DNA of 64,000 bases from Bacteroidaceae bacterium (lineage in GTDB: Bacteria > Bacteroidota > Bacteroidia > Bacteroidales > Bacteroidaceae): positions 50,507 through 114,506 of the forward strand of contig CAAGLA010000031.1 of NCBI GenBank assembly GCA_900770655.1, in the 5' to 3' direction. Within the stretch, counting starts at the first letter, position 1. Every line of letters starts with the position of its first letter. Made by a program: the position numbers and the translations under genes. Under the pieces are notes generated by a model. The model worked only from the letters and a program-made list of their open reading frames with translations, was not told the origin of the DNA and did no database searches. Positions 24,645-34,137 of this stretch are shown here, piece by piece.

Positions 24645-26603
24645 TTAGTTCTTGTAGTTACGTTGCTGTACCTTAATGTACTGATAGTTGAGATCCTCCT
24701 TAATGAGTTCGGGTTCCTCGCCTTGGCCGGTATACTTCCAGCAGGCTACGTATGAGAAGTTCTCGTCGTCGCGCTTAGCCTCACCCTCTTCGGTCTGGTG
24801 CTCTTCGCGGAAGTGACCGCCGCAAGACTCTTCGCGGTTGAGGGCATCGTATGCCATAAGACGGCCAATCTCAATGAAGTCGAGCAGGCGGAGAGCCTTT
24901 TCGAGTTCAATGTTAAGAGTGTCGGCCTCACCCGGGATACGCAAATCGCTCCAGAAGATTTTCTCAACGCGGTCAATCTCCTTAAGTGCATTTTCGAGAG
25001 ACTCTTTGGTACGTGCCATACCTACATTGTCCCACATTACAAGACCTAACTCCTTGTGGATAGAGTCTACGCTGCGTGTACCCTTAATTGCCATAAGTTT
25101 GGCAATTTTTTCGTTGACAGCCTTTTCGGCCTCAACAAATTCGGGAGCATCGGTGCTGAAGCGTGGAACCTGAATCTGGTCGGCAAGATAGTTCTGTATT
25201 GTATAAGGAAGTACAAAGTAACCGTCGGCAAGACCCTGCATAAGAGCCGAAGCACCAAGACGGTTTGCACCGTGGTCGCTGAAGTTGGCCTCACCAATAG
25301 CGAACAAGCCGGGGATTGATGTCTGCAACTCGTAGTCTACCCAAATACCACCCATTGTATAGTGGATAGCCGGGAATATCATCATAGGCTCCTTGTATGG
25401 GTTAGTGTCGGCAATTTCCTCGTACATATCGAAGAGGTTACCGTAACGCTGGCGTACAACATCTTCGCCCAAACGCTGGATAGCGTATTTGAAATCGAGG
25501 AATACAGCCAAACCGGTGTTGTTTACACCAAAGCCCTTGTCGCAACGCTCTTTTGCAGCGCGTGAAGCAACGTCACGTGGAACAAGGTTACCGAATGCCG
25601 GGTAGCGGCGCTCCAAATAGAAGTCGCGGTCCTCGTCGGGAATATCGTTCGGGTGCTTTGTTCCTGCCTGAAGTGCCTTAGCATCTTCGAGTTTCTTAGG
25701 TACCCATATACGGCCGTCGTTACGCAGAGACTCCGACATAAGTGTCAGCTTAGACTGCTTGTCGCCGTGAACAGGGATACAGGTGGGGTGAATCTGTGCA
25801 TAGCAGGGGTTAGCGAACCAAGCACCTTTGCGGTAGCACTGGAGTGCTGCAGAACCGTTGCTGCCCATAGCATTTGTTGAAAGGAAGTATGTGTTACCGT
25901 AACCACCTGTACCAATTACTACAGCGTGAGCAGAGAAACGCTCTACTTTACCTGTTACAAGGTTACGTGCGATGATACCGCGTGCACGGCCGTCAATAAC
26001 TACAACGTCGAGCATTTCGTAACGTGTGTACAGTTTTACAGTACCCTGATTTACCTGATAGTTGAGTGCTGAGTATGCACCGAGAAGAAGCTGCTGACCG
26101 GTCTGGCCGCGGGCATAGAATGTACGCGATACCTGAGCACCACCGAATGAACGGTTAGCCAAAAGACCGCCATACTCGCGTGCAAAAGGAACACACTGGG
26201 CAACACACTGGTCTATGATAGCACCCGACACTTCGGCCAAACGGTGTACGTTAGCCTCGCGTGCACGGTAGTCACCACCCTTGATTGTATCGTAGAATAG
26301 ACGGTAAACCGAGTCGCCGTCGTTCTGATAGTTCTTTGCAGCATTGATACCACCCTGCGCAGCAATAGAGTGAGCGCGGCGTGGTGAATCCTGAATACAG
26401 AAGTTAAGCACGTTGAAACCCATAGCACCAAGTGATGCGGCAGCCGAAGCACCTGCAAGACCTGTACCTACAACAATGATATCGAGCTTACGTTTGTTGG
26501 CAGGGTTCACCAATTTCTGATGTGCCTTATAGTTCGTCCATTTTTCGGCCAACGGGCCTTCGGGAATTTTAGAATCCACTTTTACTGAACTTATCTTAGC
26601 CAT
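24645..26603 (-). CDS. frdA: Fumarate reductase/succinate dehydrogenase flavoprotein subunit
   Basis: 652 residues. The dinucleotide fold IIVVGTGLAGASAAASLGAM and the motif RRAHSIAAQGGINAAKNY, with the histidine that binds FAD covalently, lie near the N-terminus. GTGGYGNTYFLSTNAMGSNG, HYTMGGIWVDYELQT and GANRLGASALMQGLADGYFV follow; the C-terminal capping part has ESCGGHFREEHQTEEGEAK. It holds the dicarboxylate active site. Middle gene of the operon, 37 bp after the cytochrome b gene. Confidence 0.95.
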   Translation of the reverse strand: MAKISSVKVDSKIPEGPLAEKWTNYKAHQKLVNPANKRKLDIIVVGTGLAGASAAASLGAMGFNVLNFCIQDSPRRAHSIAAQGGINAAKNYQNDGDSVYRLFYDTIKGGDYRAREANVHRLAEVSGAIIDQCVAQCVPFAREYGGLLANRSFGGAQVSRTFYARGQTGQQLLLGAYSALNYQVNQGTVKLYTRYEMLDVVVIDGRARGIIARNLVTGKVERFSAHAVVIGTGGYGNTYFLSTNAMGSNGSAALQCYRKGAWFANPCYAQIHPTCIPVHGDKQSKLTLMSESLRNDGRIWVPKKLEDAKALQAGTKHPNDIPDEDRDFYLERRYPAFGNLVPRDVASRAAKERCDKGFGVNNTGLAVFLDFKYAIQRLGEDVVRQRYGNLFDMYEEIADTNPYKEPMMIFPAIHYTMGGIWVDYELQTSIPGLFAIGEANFSDHGANRLGASALMQGLADGYFVLPYTIQNYLADQIQVPRFSTDAPEFVEAEKAVNEKIAKLMAIKGTRSVDSIHKELGLVMWDNVGMARTKESLENALKEIDRVEKIFWSDLRIPGEADTLNIELEKALRLLDFIEIGRLMAYDALNREESCGGHFREEHQTEEGEAKRDDENFSYVACWKYTGQGEEPELIKEDLNYQYIKVQQRNYKN

Positions 26604-26640
26604 AATTATATAGTTTTATAATTTTAAAATGAATTGATTA

Positions 26641-27369
26641 TTAGCAGCAGGTACCGCAAGAGAGAATAATTTCGCCAAGTGCGCCCCAGCCGAAGTAACC
26701 GGCAACTACCACTGCCAAGAAACCGAGAATAATGATTGTAGACAATACATTGCCAATCATCTTCCAACGGCAGAACCATACCTTGTTGTTAACGCCGAGT
26801 GTCTGCATAGCACTCCATATTCCGTGTGTGAGGTGGAACCACAATGCAACAAGCCATACAACATACAATGCTGCATATACAGGGCAACTGAATGTGTTTG
26901 CAATGTAGTATGAACCGTTGGCAACATTAGCCATTACAACTTCACATACATCCATACCGAAATAGAGGTGCAAAACTTCGGGCAACTGCATCTTTGCCCA
27001 GAAATTAAAGAGGTGAAGGCCTAGACCAAGCACTACAATAATACCGAGGACAAGCATATTCTGCGATGCCCAAGACACGCCTGCAGGTCTTTCAGACATA
27101 GCGTAACGCTGCGAACCGCGAGCCTTTCTGTTCTGCAATGTGAGAATGAAAGCATAGACAAAGTGTACAACAACAAGAGCTGCAAGCCCTGCTGTTCCCA
27201 CCAATGCATACCAGTTAGCTCCCAAAAACTCACAGATTGCGTTGTAACCTTCGGTGCTGATAATAGCAACCAAGTTCATTGACATATGGAAAAGAAGGAA
27301 GAGTACAAGGGCTGCACCCGAAACACTCATTACTACCTTTCTTCCCACAGAAGATTTTGATAACCACAT
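26641..27369 (-). CDS. frdC: Fumarate reductase/succinate dehydrogenase cytochrome b subunit
   Basis: 242 residues with five hydrophobic segments. Histidines inside or near them are candidate haem ligands (LLFHMSMNLVAI, LVVVHFVYAFIL, GLHLFNFWAKM, LWFHLTHGIWSAMQ). The single five-helix subunit is the diheme type (as in Wolinella and Bacteroides), which couples to menaquinone. It is the first gene of the operon. The 348-bp region upstream contains a perfect 9+9 palindrome at 27463-27485, a likely control site. Confidence 0.92.
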   Translation of the reverse strand: MWLSKSSVGRKVVMSVSGAALVLFLLFHMSMNLVAIISTEGYNAICEFLGANWYALVGTAGLAALVVVHFVYAFILTLQNRKARGSQRYAMSERPAGVSWASQNMLVLGIIVVLGLGLHLFNFWAKMQLPEVLHLYFGMDVCEVVMANVANGSYYIANTFSCPVYAALYVVWLVALWFHLTHGIWSAMQTLGVNNKVWFCRWKMIGNVLSTIIILGFLAVVVAGYFGWGALGEIILSCGTCC

Positions 27370-27462
27370 AATGAATTGATATTAAGTTAAATAAATAAAT
27401 AGTTCTTTACCTGTGTGCTTGCAAATTACAAAAACAACAACAAAACCGGCGCAGATGTACGC

Positions 27463-27485
27463 TGGTACAAATCTACTTTGTACCA
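27463..27485. promoter_or_regulatory. Perfect 9-bp-arm palindrome upstream of the frd operon
   Basis: TGGTACAAA (27463-27471), spacer TCTAC, TTTGTACCA (27477-27485). It lies 94 bp before the frdC start and 177 bp before the symporter promoter. The arms overlap a minus-strand TAGATTTG box, so a dimeric regulator here could block or adjust frd transcription. There is no T tract, which argues against a terminator. Confidence 0.55.
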
Positions 27486-27661
27486 CACATATATTACTGC
27501 CTAATTTCGTACATTATTTTAATTTGTCACAAAAATAAACTTTTTTTTAATAAAAATGCCAAATGGCGGAATAATTTTGGTTTTTACGCTATTTTCGGCC
27601 ATATTCTACATTTGCCTGCCTAACCAAAACATTTGCACAGCCATAAAAGATTATTATATTT

Positions 27662-27692
27662 TTTGCTTTGAAAAAGTCATTTGTTACATTTG
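27662..27692 (+). promoter_or_regulatory. Bacteroidota-type promoter for the GPH symporter
   Basis: TTTG at 27662-27665, exactly 19 bp, then TACATTTG at 27685-27692, 25 bp before the ATG. This is one of the best matches to the consensus in the window. The remaining parts of the 27370-27717 gap contain no gene. Confidence 0.75.
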
Positions 27693-27717
27693 CATAAATT
27701 AACAAACAAAATATACA

Positions 27718-29109
27718 ATGGCTACACTAAAAGAGAAAATCGGTTATGGATTCGGTGATATGGCATCGTCTATGTTCTGGAAAATATTCAGTGCCTACCT
27801 GCCAATATTCTATACAAACGTCTTTGGGCTCGACCTTTCCGTTGCTGCCCTACTATTCCTTGTTACAAAAATCTGGGATGCTGTTTCCGACCCTATGATG
27901 GGTGTCATAGCCGACCGCACAAGCACCAAATGGGGCAAGTACCGCCCCTACCTGCTCTGGATTTCAATTCCCTTTGCAATTTCGGGAGTTCTGCTCTTTA
28001 CGACACCCGATTATGGCGAAACAGGCAAGAATATTTGGGCTTTTGCAACATATATTCTAATGATGACTGTATACACGGCCATTAATGTGCCATACGGCTC
28101 TATGCTTGGGGTTATGACCGACGATAGCGATGAAAAGACTGTCTTTTCTTCGTACAGAATGTTTTTTGCCTACACAGGTTCGTTCCTTGTACTTGCATTC
28201 TGGGAGCCTCTATGCAATGCATTGGCCGGCACAAGCGGAAAACTTACCTACGATGCACAGGCGTGGCAGTTTGCAATGATTATTGTTGGCGTAATATGTT
28301 TCCTTCTCTTTGTACTCACATTCAAAATGACTCGCGAGAGAATAAAGCCAAGCATAACACCCTCAAGCATAAAAGAAGATTTTAAATCTCTCTTGAAGAA
28401 CGGGCCGTGGTGGATTCTGCTTGGCGGTGTACTTTTCTTTAATTTCTTTGGAGCTGTGAGATATGCTGTAATACCCTACTACTTTGCTGCTGAAATTGCC
28501 GAAGGTGCAACGCTCTCTATTTTATCGTTCGACTTTGTATTCTATGCCGGAATTTTCTTCACAGTTGGTGAAATAGCAAATATGATAGGCGTTGCTGTTG
28601 CCACGCCTATCACATTCAAGCTTGGCAAGAAGAGCACATTCCTCTACTCTCTTTTTGCCATAATGGCACTGTGCATAGCGTTCTACTTCGTACCCACAAA
28701 CTGTACACAAGGTTATTGGGCTCTGCTTGTGCTGCAAATTTTGACAGGTATTTTCACTGGTATCATTTCGCCGCTTGTATGGAGTATGTATGCCGACATA
28801 TCGGACTATGCCGAACTTAAATTCAAGACAGCGTCGACAGGTCTCATATTCTCTTCTTCGTCTATGGCGCAGAAATTTGGCGGTGCGTTCGGAACATCGG
28901 CCGTTCTGTGGTTGCTGGCTGCATTCGGCTTTAACACAGCCGAAGGTGCTGTGCAGACTCCCGATGCCATTGAGGGGCTAAGAATGCTTATAAGCTGGAT
29001 TCCCGCCGGTGTCGCTGCACTGTCGGCTGTCTTTATCTTTATATACCCGCTTACCACAAAGCGTATGAAAGAGATAACACTCAAACTTAGCGAAACAAGA
29101 GAAAAGTAG
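27718..29109 (+). CDS. GPH-family (glycoside-pentoside-hexuronide) cation symporter, major facilitator fold
   Basis: 463 residues with about 12 hydrophobic segments. The start MATLKEKIGYGFGDMASSMF and the conserved motifs TKIWDAVSDPMMGVIADRT, KWGKYRPYLLW, NVPYGSMLGVMTDD and SMYADISDYAELKFK are those of the MelB/GPH family, which takes up sugars with Na+ or H+. No sugar-degrading enzymes lie next to it, so the substrate is open. It has its own promoter and terminator. Confidence 0.87.
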   Translation: MATLKEKIGYGFGDMASSMFWKIFSAYLPIFYTNVFGLDLSVAALLFLVTKIWDAVSDPMMGVIADRTSTKWGKYRPYLLWISIPFAISGVLLFTTPDYGETGKNIWAFATYILMMTVYTAINVPYGSMLGVMTDDSDEKTVFSSYRMFFAYTGSFLVLAFWEPLCNALAGTSGKLTYDAQAWQFAMIIVGVICFLLFVLTFKMTRERIKPSITPSSIKEDFKSLLKNGPWWILLGGVLFFNFFGAVRYAVIPYYFAAEIAEGATLSILSFDFVFYAGIFFTVGEIANMIGVAVATPITFKLGKKSTFLYSLFAIMALCIAFYFVPTNCTQGYWALLVLQILTGIFTGIISPLVWSMYADISDYAELKFKTASTGLIFSSSSMAQKFGGAFGTSAVLWLLAAFGFNTAEGAVQTPDAIEGLRMLISWIPAGVAALSAVFIFIYPLTTKRMKEITLKLSETREK

Positions 29110-29133
29110 AATATTGAAAATTTATGTTATATG

Positions 29134-29165
29134 ACGGGCAGCCTCTGTGGTTGCCCGTTTTTTTT
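29134..29165 (+). terminator. Terminator after the GPH symporter gene
   Basis: Stem ACGGGCA (29134-29140) with TGCCCGT (29152-29158), followed by a run of T. Confidence 0.85.
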
Positions 29166-29227
29166 ATAACATAAGTCTTAAGTATAACGAAAAATGGTTT
29201 TCTCTTGCGTTTGCCGCCAACTTGTAT

Positions 29228-29235
29228 TATTTTTG
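29228..29235 (+). promoter_or_regulatory. -7 element for mnmG
   Basis: TATTTTTG, a perfect TAnnTTTG, 57 bp before the GTG start at 29293. A -33 box at normal spacing is not clear. Confidence 0.45.
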
Positions 29236-29292
29236 TTGCTTGGTAATTTGGGGCAATATGGGATTGTTCCATATAAAAATTAAGAGAGCAAA

Positions 29293-31164
29293 GTGATTTT
29301 CGAGTACGACATATTGGTTATTGGCGCCGGGCACGCAGGGTGTGAAGCTGCAGCTGCAGCTGCAAACTTGGGCAAGCGAACTTGTTTGATGACTATTGAT
29401 ATGAACAAGATTGCGCAAATGAGTTGTAACCCTGCTATTGGAGGAATTGCAAAAGGACAGATAGTGAGAGAGATTGACGCTCTCGGCGGGTTTACAGGGA
29501 TTGTAACAGACAAAGCCTCTATCCAGTTCCGTATGCTCAACCGTTCAAAAGGGCCGGCGATGTGGAGTCCGCGGGCGCAGTGCGACAGAATGAAATTCAG
29601 TCAGTATTGGCGCGAGATTCTAGAGAATACACCGAACCTCGATATGTGGCAGGATATTGCAACGGAACTCCTTGTCGAAAATGGCAAGGCTGTTGGCGTA
29701 AAGACTCAAATGGCTGCGGAATTCCGTGCCAAGTGCGTGATTGTTACCGCAGGAACGTTTCTTAACGGCTTAATGCACATTGGAAAAGTTCAGATCGAGG
29801 GCGGAAGGGTTGCTGAACCGCCGGCAAAAGGTTTGACAGAAAGCATTACAGCACAAGGTATTAAGGCGGGGCGTATGAAAACCGGCACGCCGGTAAGGCT
29901 TGATAAACGTTCTATAGACTTTCAATTGGTTGATATTCAAGAAGGTGACAATGATTTTCACCGCTTTTCGTATAGTAATGCAACACGCACCTTAAAGCAA
30001 CTTCCCTGCTGGGGCTGCTACACAAATCCTAACGTTCATAAAATTTTACACGATAGCTTAGACGATTCGCCGCTTTATAACGGCCAGATACAAAGTATCG
30101 GACCGCGTTATTGTCCGAGCATCGAGACAAAAATTGTAACATTTGCCGAACGCGACAAGCATCTGCTCTTCTTGGAGCCGGAAGGTGAAACAACTCAGGA
30201 AATTTATGTAAACGGTTTCTCTTCGTCACTTCCTATGGATGCGCAGTTGTCGGCTTTAAGAGAAATTCCTGCATTGAGAAATGCGGTTGCCTATCGCCCG
30301 GGGTATGCTATTGAATACGACTATTTCGACCCCACGCAATTAAGGCATACTTTGGAATCGAAAATTGTGGAGAACCTATATTTTGCCGGGCAAGTAAACG
30401 GCACTACAGGTTATGAAGAGGCTGCCGGGCAAGGTATAATAGCCGGCATAAATGCAGCGCACAAAATAGACGGCAAGGAAGATTTTGTACTGCGCCGCGA
30501 CGAAGCCTATATTGGTGTTCTAATAGATGACCTTGTAACAAAAGGTGTCGATGAACCGTACAGAATGTTTACCTCGCGTGCCGAATATAGAATTCTTTTG
30601 CGTGCCGACAATGCCGACGCGCGCCTGACAGAAAAGTCGTACCGAATAGGTCTTGCTACCGGAGAACGTTACCGCCGGTTAATTGAAAAACGCGAAAAAA
30701 TATCAAGACTAACAGATTTTATCGCCTCTTTCTCTGTAAAAGCCGACCTTATAAACAAAGGTTTAGAAGAGCTTGGCACTACCCCGCTTGTGCGTGGTTG
30801 CAAACTTTCGTCAATTATAGAGAGACCGCAAATAACAATAGAAGGTATTGCAGTTTATATAAAATCTCTTCAAAAAGAACTTGAAAAATTGGGCAGTGAC
30901 AGAGAAGAGATTGTGGAAGCTACAGAGATAGAAATTAAATATAGAGGTTATATAGAGAGGGAACGCGAACTTGCCGAAAGAATGATAAGGCTAGAAAATG
31001 TACGAATTAAAGGTAAATTCGATTATAACACTATTGAATCCCTTTCAACTGAAGCTCGCCAAAAACTTACAACGATTAACCCGGAAACACTTGCTCAGGC
31101 AAGCCGTATACCCGGTGTTTCGCCAAGTGATATCAATGTGCTTTTAGTGCTTGCGAGAAAGTAA
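29293..31164 (+). CDS. mnmG: tRNA uridine-5-carboxymethylaminomethyl modification enzyme MnmG (GidA)
   Basis: 623 residues starting at a GTG (VIFEYDILVIGAGHAGCEAA in the genomic reading, with initiator Met). The FAD-binding GAGHAGCEAA, the motif SCNPAIGGIAKGQIVREIDA, CWGCYTNPNVHKI and GQVNGTTGYEEAAGQG identify the family. With MnmE it installs the cmnm5 group on the wobble uridine of several tRNAs. The C-terminal helical part that contacts MnmE is complete. A perfect parS sequence begins 2 bp after its stop, consistent with an origin-proximal position, where mnmG is often found. Confidence 0.95.
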   Translation: MIFEYDILVIGAGHAGCEAAAAAANLGKRTCLMTIDMNKIAQMSCNPAIGGIAKGQIVREIDALGGFTGIVTDKASIQFRMLNRSKGPAMWSPRAQCDRMKFSQYWREILENTPNLDMWQDIATELLVENGKAVGVKTQMAAEFRAKCVIVTAGTFLNGLMHIGKVQIEGGRVAEPPAKGLTESITAQGIKAGRMKTGTPVRLDKRSIDFQLVDIQEGDNDFHRFSYSNATRTLKQLPCWGCYTNPNVHKILHDSLDDSPLYNGQIQSIGPRYCPSIETKIVTFAERDKHLLFLEPEGETTQEIYVNGFSSSLPMDAQLSALREIPALRNAVAYRPGYAIEYDYFDPTQLRHTLESKIVENLYFAGQVNGTTGYEEAAGQGIIAGINAAHKIDGKEDFVLRRDEAYIGVLIDDLVTKGVDEPYRMFTSRAEYRILLRADNADARLTEKSYRIGLATGERYRRLIEKREKISRLTDFIASFSVKADLINKGLEELGTTPLVRGCKLSSIIERPQITIEGIAVYIKSLQKELEKLGSDREEIVEATEIEIKYRGYIERERELAERMIRLENVRIKGKFDYNTIESLSTEARQKLTTINPETLAQASRIPGVSPSDINVLLVLARK

Positions 31165-31165
31165 T

Positions 31166-31181
31166 TGTTCCACGTGGAACA
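31166..31181. other. parS: parS centromere-like site (ParB binding)
   Basis: TGTTCCACGTGGAACA is a perfect 16-bp palindrome matching the parS consensus TGTTNCACGTGNAACA; the palindrome extends to 20 bp (31164-31183). It lies directly after the mnmG stop and has no T tract, so it is not a terminator. parS sites load ParB for chromosome partitioning and cluster near the origin. Confidence 0.85.
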
Positions 31182-31223
31182 ATCGCGAAAAACAACAATT
31201 CGAATATTTAAAATAGAGAATAT

Positions 31224-31757
31224 ATGAACAAAGAATTATTGCTTAAAAACCTAAGGAATATCCCCGATTTTCCTATCCCGGGGATACAATTTAAAGATGT
31301 GACATCGCTGTTTAAAAACCCGGCTTGTCTTAGAGAGATGGATAATGCGCTCTACGAACTTTACAAAGACAAGGGTATAACAAAAATTGTGGGTATAGAG
31401 TCTCGCGGTTTTGTGATGGCATCGTCGCTTGCGGTTAAGTTGAATGCCGGGTTTGTTCCCATTCGTAAGCCCGGAAAGTTGCCTGCCGAAACAATAAGTG
31501 AGACATACGGAAAAGAGTATGGTCGCGACACTATAGAGATTCATAAAGATGCTATAGATGAAAACGACGTAGTGCTTATACACGACGACCTGCTTGCAAC
31601 CGGCGGAACAATGCTTGCAGCTTATCATCTTGTAAAGAAACTGAACCCTAAGAAGGTGATGATAAACTTTATTATAGAACTCGAAGGTCTGAAGGGAAGA
31701 GATACATTCCCGGCCGATGCAGAGATTGAATGCCTGCTGACACTCGACGGAAAATAA
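31224..31757 (+). CDS. apt: Adenine phosphoribosyltransferase
   Basis: 177 residues. The type I phosphoribosyltransferase PRPP loop is VVLIHDDLLATGGTMLAA, and the N-terminal part has NIPDFPIPGIQFKDVTSLFK and KIVGIESRGFVMASSLAVKL, typical of Apt. It salvages adenine to AMP. The stop codon overlaps the uvrC start (TAATG), so the two are translationally linked. A mnmG-apt-uvrC transcript is possible, with parS in between. Confidence 0.94.
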   Translation: MNKELLLKNLRNIPDFPIPGIQFKDVTSLFKNPACLREMDNALYELYKDKGITKIVGIESRGFVMASSLAVKLNAGFVPIRKPGKLPAETISETYGKEYGRDTIEIHKDAIDENDVVLIHDDLLATGGTMLAAYHLVKKLNPKKVMINFIIELEGLKGRDTFPADAEIECLLTLDGK

Positions 31758-33595
31758 TGAAAGAGAAAAAGGAGGAAAAGACCAAAAGGGATGAATACCT
31801 TAAAGGAATAGTAAGCAACCTGCCCGATTCACCCGGCTGCTATCAATACCTTAACGATAGCGGAACCATTATTTATGTGGGAAAGGCAAAGAACCTTAAA
31901 CGCAGGGTTTCCTCCTATTTCAATAAAGAGCAGCATACTCTAAAAACAAGGCTTCTTGTTGCCAAGATAGCCGATATCAGGTATGTTGTTGTAAATAGCG
32001 AGGCCGATGCACTGCTTTTGGAGAATAATCTAATAAAGCAGCATAAGCCTCGCTATAATGTTTTGTTGAAAGATGACAAGACCTACCCTTCGATTTGTGT
32101 AACAAACGAACTTTTTCCAAAGATTTTCAAGACCCGCAAGGTGGTAAAAGGTGCAGGAAAATTTTTTGGCCCCTACACTAACAGCGGAGCTTTAAATGCA
32201 TTGTTGGAACTTATAAAGGAGATATATCCTTTGCGTACCTGTAATCTTAACATTACAGCAGAAGGTGTAAGGCATTGCAAATACAGTTCGTGTCTCGAGT
32301 ATCAGATAAAGAATTGTCCGGCTCCCTGCATTGGAAAAATAGGTGCCGAAAAGTATAATGAAATGATAGGCGAAATTATCGCCATATTGAAAGGTGATAT
32401 AAAGGTTTTGCAGGAAAAACTGCTTGGCGATATGAAATATGCAGCCGCAAAACTCAATTTCGAAGAGGCGCAAAGAATAAAGAAAAAATATGAACTCATT
32501 GATAATTTCAGAACAAGAAGCGAGGTTGTGAGCCCAACCGTTACAAATGTAGATGTATTCTCAATAGAGAGTGACGAAAAGAGTGCATTTATAAATTTTC
32601 TGCATATTACAAACGGCTGCATAAACCAAGCTTATACTTTTGAATATGAGAAAAAACTCGATGAAAGTGACGAAGAATTAATTTCAATGGGTATTATTGA
32701 GATGAGGGAAAGGTTCCAAAGTTCTGCAAAAGAGATAGTACTTCCCTTCCCTATCGAAACCACAATAGATGATGCAACTGTTGTTGTTCCGCAAAAAGGT
32801 GAGAAGGCTCGTTTGCTTGCATTGTCTCGCCTGAATGTAAAACAGTACAAGGTAGACAGGCTTAAGCAGGAAGATAAACTTAACCCTGAACAAAAAACCA
32901 CTCGTCTGCTTAGCGAAATTAAAGAGGCTTTACAGTTAGAAAAATTGCCTATAATAATAGAATGTTTCGATAATTCAAACATACAGGGAAGCGATGCTGT
33001 TGCAGCTTGTGTTGTATTCCGCAAGCTCAGGCCCAGCAAGAAAGATTACAGGAAATACAATATAAAGAGTGTTGTAGGCCCCGACGATTATGCCTCTATG
33101 CGAGAGGTTGTGTACCGTCGTTATAGCCGTTTGATTGAAGAGAATGGGGAGTTGCCGAACCTTATCCTTGCCGACGGCGGAAAAGGACAAATGGAGGCTA
33201 TAAGAGAGGTTGTAGAGGAGCAGCTTGGACTAAATATTCCCATAGCCGGCCTTGTGAAAGACGGAAGGCACAGGACTGCCGAACTTATTATGGGGCGGGA
33301 AAACCATATAGTAGGCCTTAAACAGAACTCCGCGCTTTTCAGGCTGATGACACAAATTCAAGACGAGGTACACCGTTTTGCAATAACATTCCACCGCAAC
33401 AAACGCAGCAAGAGACAGACAAGGTCGGAACTCGATGGCATAAAAGGGTGCGGTGAAAAAACTAAACAGGCTCTGCTGCAGCATTTCAAGAGCGTAAAGA
33501 GAATAAAGGATGCTACGTTCGAAGATATATCGGCTGTAATTGGCACAGCAAAAGCCGGAATAGTGGCTACGGCATTGGGAAACAGAAGAGAGTAA
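31757..33595 (+). CDS. uvrC: Excinuclease ABC subunit C
   Basis: 612 residues from the ATG at 31757, whose A is the last base of the apt stop. The N-terminal GIY-YIG nuclease has PGCYQYLNDSGTIIYVGKAK and LKRRVSSYF. A UVR motif with Phe-Glu-Glu-Ala follows (KLNFEEAQRIKKKYELI), then the RNase H-like nuclease region (IECFDNSNIQGSDAVAA, LILADGGKGQMEA). A helix-hairpin-helix tail ends the chain (LDGIKGCGEKTKQALLQHF). It cuts both sides of a DNA lesion with UvrB. Complete length for the family. Confidence 0.95.
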   Translation: MKEKKEEKTKRDEYLKGIVSNLPDSPGCYQYLNDSGTIIYVGKAKNLKRRVSSYFNKEQHTLKTRLLVAKIADIRYVVVNSEADALLLENNLIKQHKPRYNVLLKDDKTYPSICVTNELFPKIFKTRKVVKGAGKFFGPYTNSGALNALLELIKEIYPLRTCNLNITAEGVRHCKYSSCLEYQIKNCPAPCIGKIGAEKYNEMIGEIIAILKGDIKVLQEKLLGDMKYAAAKLNFEEAQRIKKKYELIDNFRTRSEVVSPTVTNVDVFSIESDEKSAFINFLHITNGCINQAYTFEYEKKLDESDEELISMGIIEMRERFQSSAKEIVLPFPIETTIDDATVVVPQKGEKARLLALSRLNVKQYKVDRLKQEDKLNPEQKTTRLLSEIKEALQLEKLPIIIECFDNSNIQGSDAVAACVVFRKLRPSKKDYRKYNIKSVVGPDDYASMREVVYRRYSRLIEENGELPNLILADGGKGQMEAIREVVEEQLGLNIPIAGLVKDGRHRTAELIMGRENHIVGLKQNSALFRLMTQIQDEVHRFAITFHRNKRSKRQTRSELDGIKGCGEKTKQALLQHFKSVKRIKDATFEDISAVIGTAKAGIVATALGNRRE

Positions 33596-33653
33596 AGCTG
33601 TGGGAATTAAGAAACTTGGTTGCTCAAAGAGCTGCAACATAGTATAAAATGAC

Positions 33654-33661
33654 TATATTTG
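33654..33661 (+). promoter_or_regulatory. -7 element for the dtd-mazG-deoC operon
   Basis: TATATTTG, a perfect TAnnTTTG, 22 bp before the dtd ATG. Confidence 0.5.
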
Positions 33662-33683
33662 CAAAAAAGAAACACTAAGGAGA

Positions 33684-34136
33684 ATGAGAGTACTAATACA
33701 ACGTGTAAAAAACGCTTCTGTTACAATAAATGAAGAGGTTATTTCGTTGATAGATAAGGGGTTGCTTGTTTTTGTGGGTATATGTGACGAAGATGACAGG
33801 GAAGATATCGAGTGGCTTGCAAAGAAAATTGCCAATATAAGGCTCTTCGACGACGAGAACGGTGTTATGAACCTCTCAGTTACAGATGTAGGTGGCGATG
33901 TGCTTGCGGTGAGCCAGTTCACACTAATGGCATCGACAAAGAAAGGCAACAGACCGTCATATATAAAGGCAGCTAAGCCAGACATATCGGTGCCATTGTA
34001 CGAACAGTTCTGCCAAGAATTGGAGATAGCAGTAAACAAACCGATAAAAAGAGGTGTTTTTGGTGCAGATATGAAGGTGGCTTTGCTTAATGACGGTCCT
34101 GTAACAATATTCATAGACTCAAAAAACAGAGAGTAA
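33684..34136 (+). CDS. dtd: D-aminoacyl-tRNA deacylase
   Basis: 150 residues, MRVLIQRVKNASVTINEEVI. Two active-site motifs are present: AVSQFTLMASTKKGNRPSY (SQFTL) and ALLNDGPVTIFID (NxGPVT). Dtd removes D-amino acids and glycine wrongly attached to tRNA. It is the first gene of a tight cluster: the next ATG comes 1 bp after its stop, followed by deoC. Confidence 0.94.
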   Translation: MRVLIQRVKNASVTINEEVISLIDKGLLVFVGICDEDDREDIEWLAKKIANIRLFDDENGVMNLSVTDVGGDVLAVSQFTLMASTKKGNRPSYIKAAKPDISVPLYEQFCQELEIAVNKPIKRGVFGADMKVALLNDGPVTIFIDSKNRE

Positions 34137-34137
34137 A

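Noticed and set aside
29134..29165. Hairpin before mnmG as a riboswitch
   Set aside because: It is a simple stem with a T tract directly after the symporter stop, so a terminator is the plain explanation.
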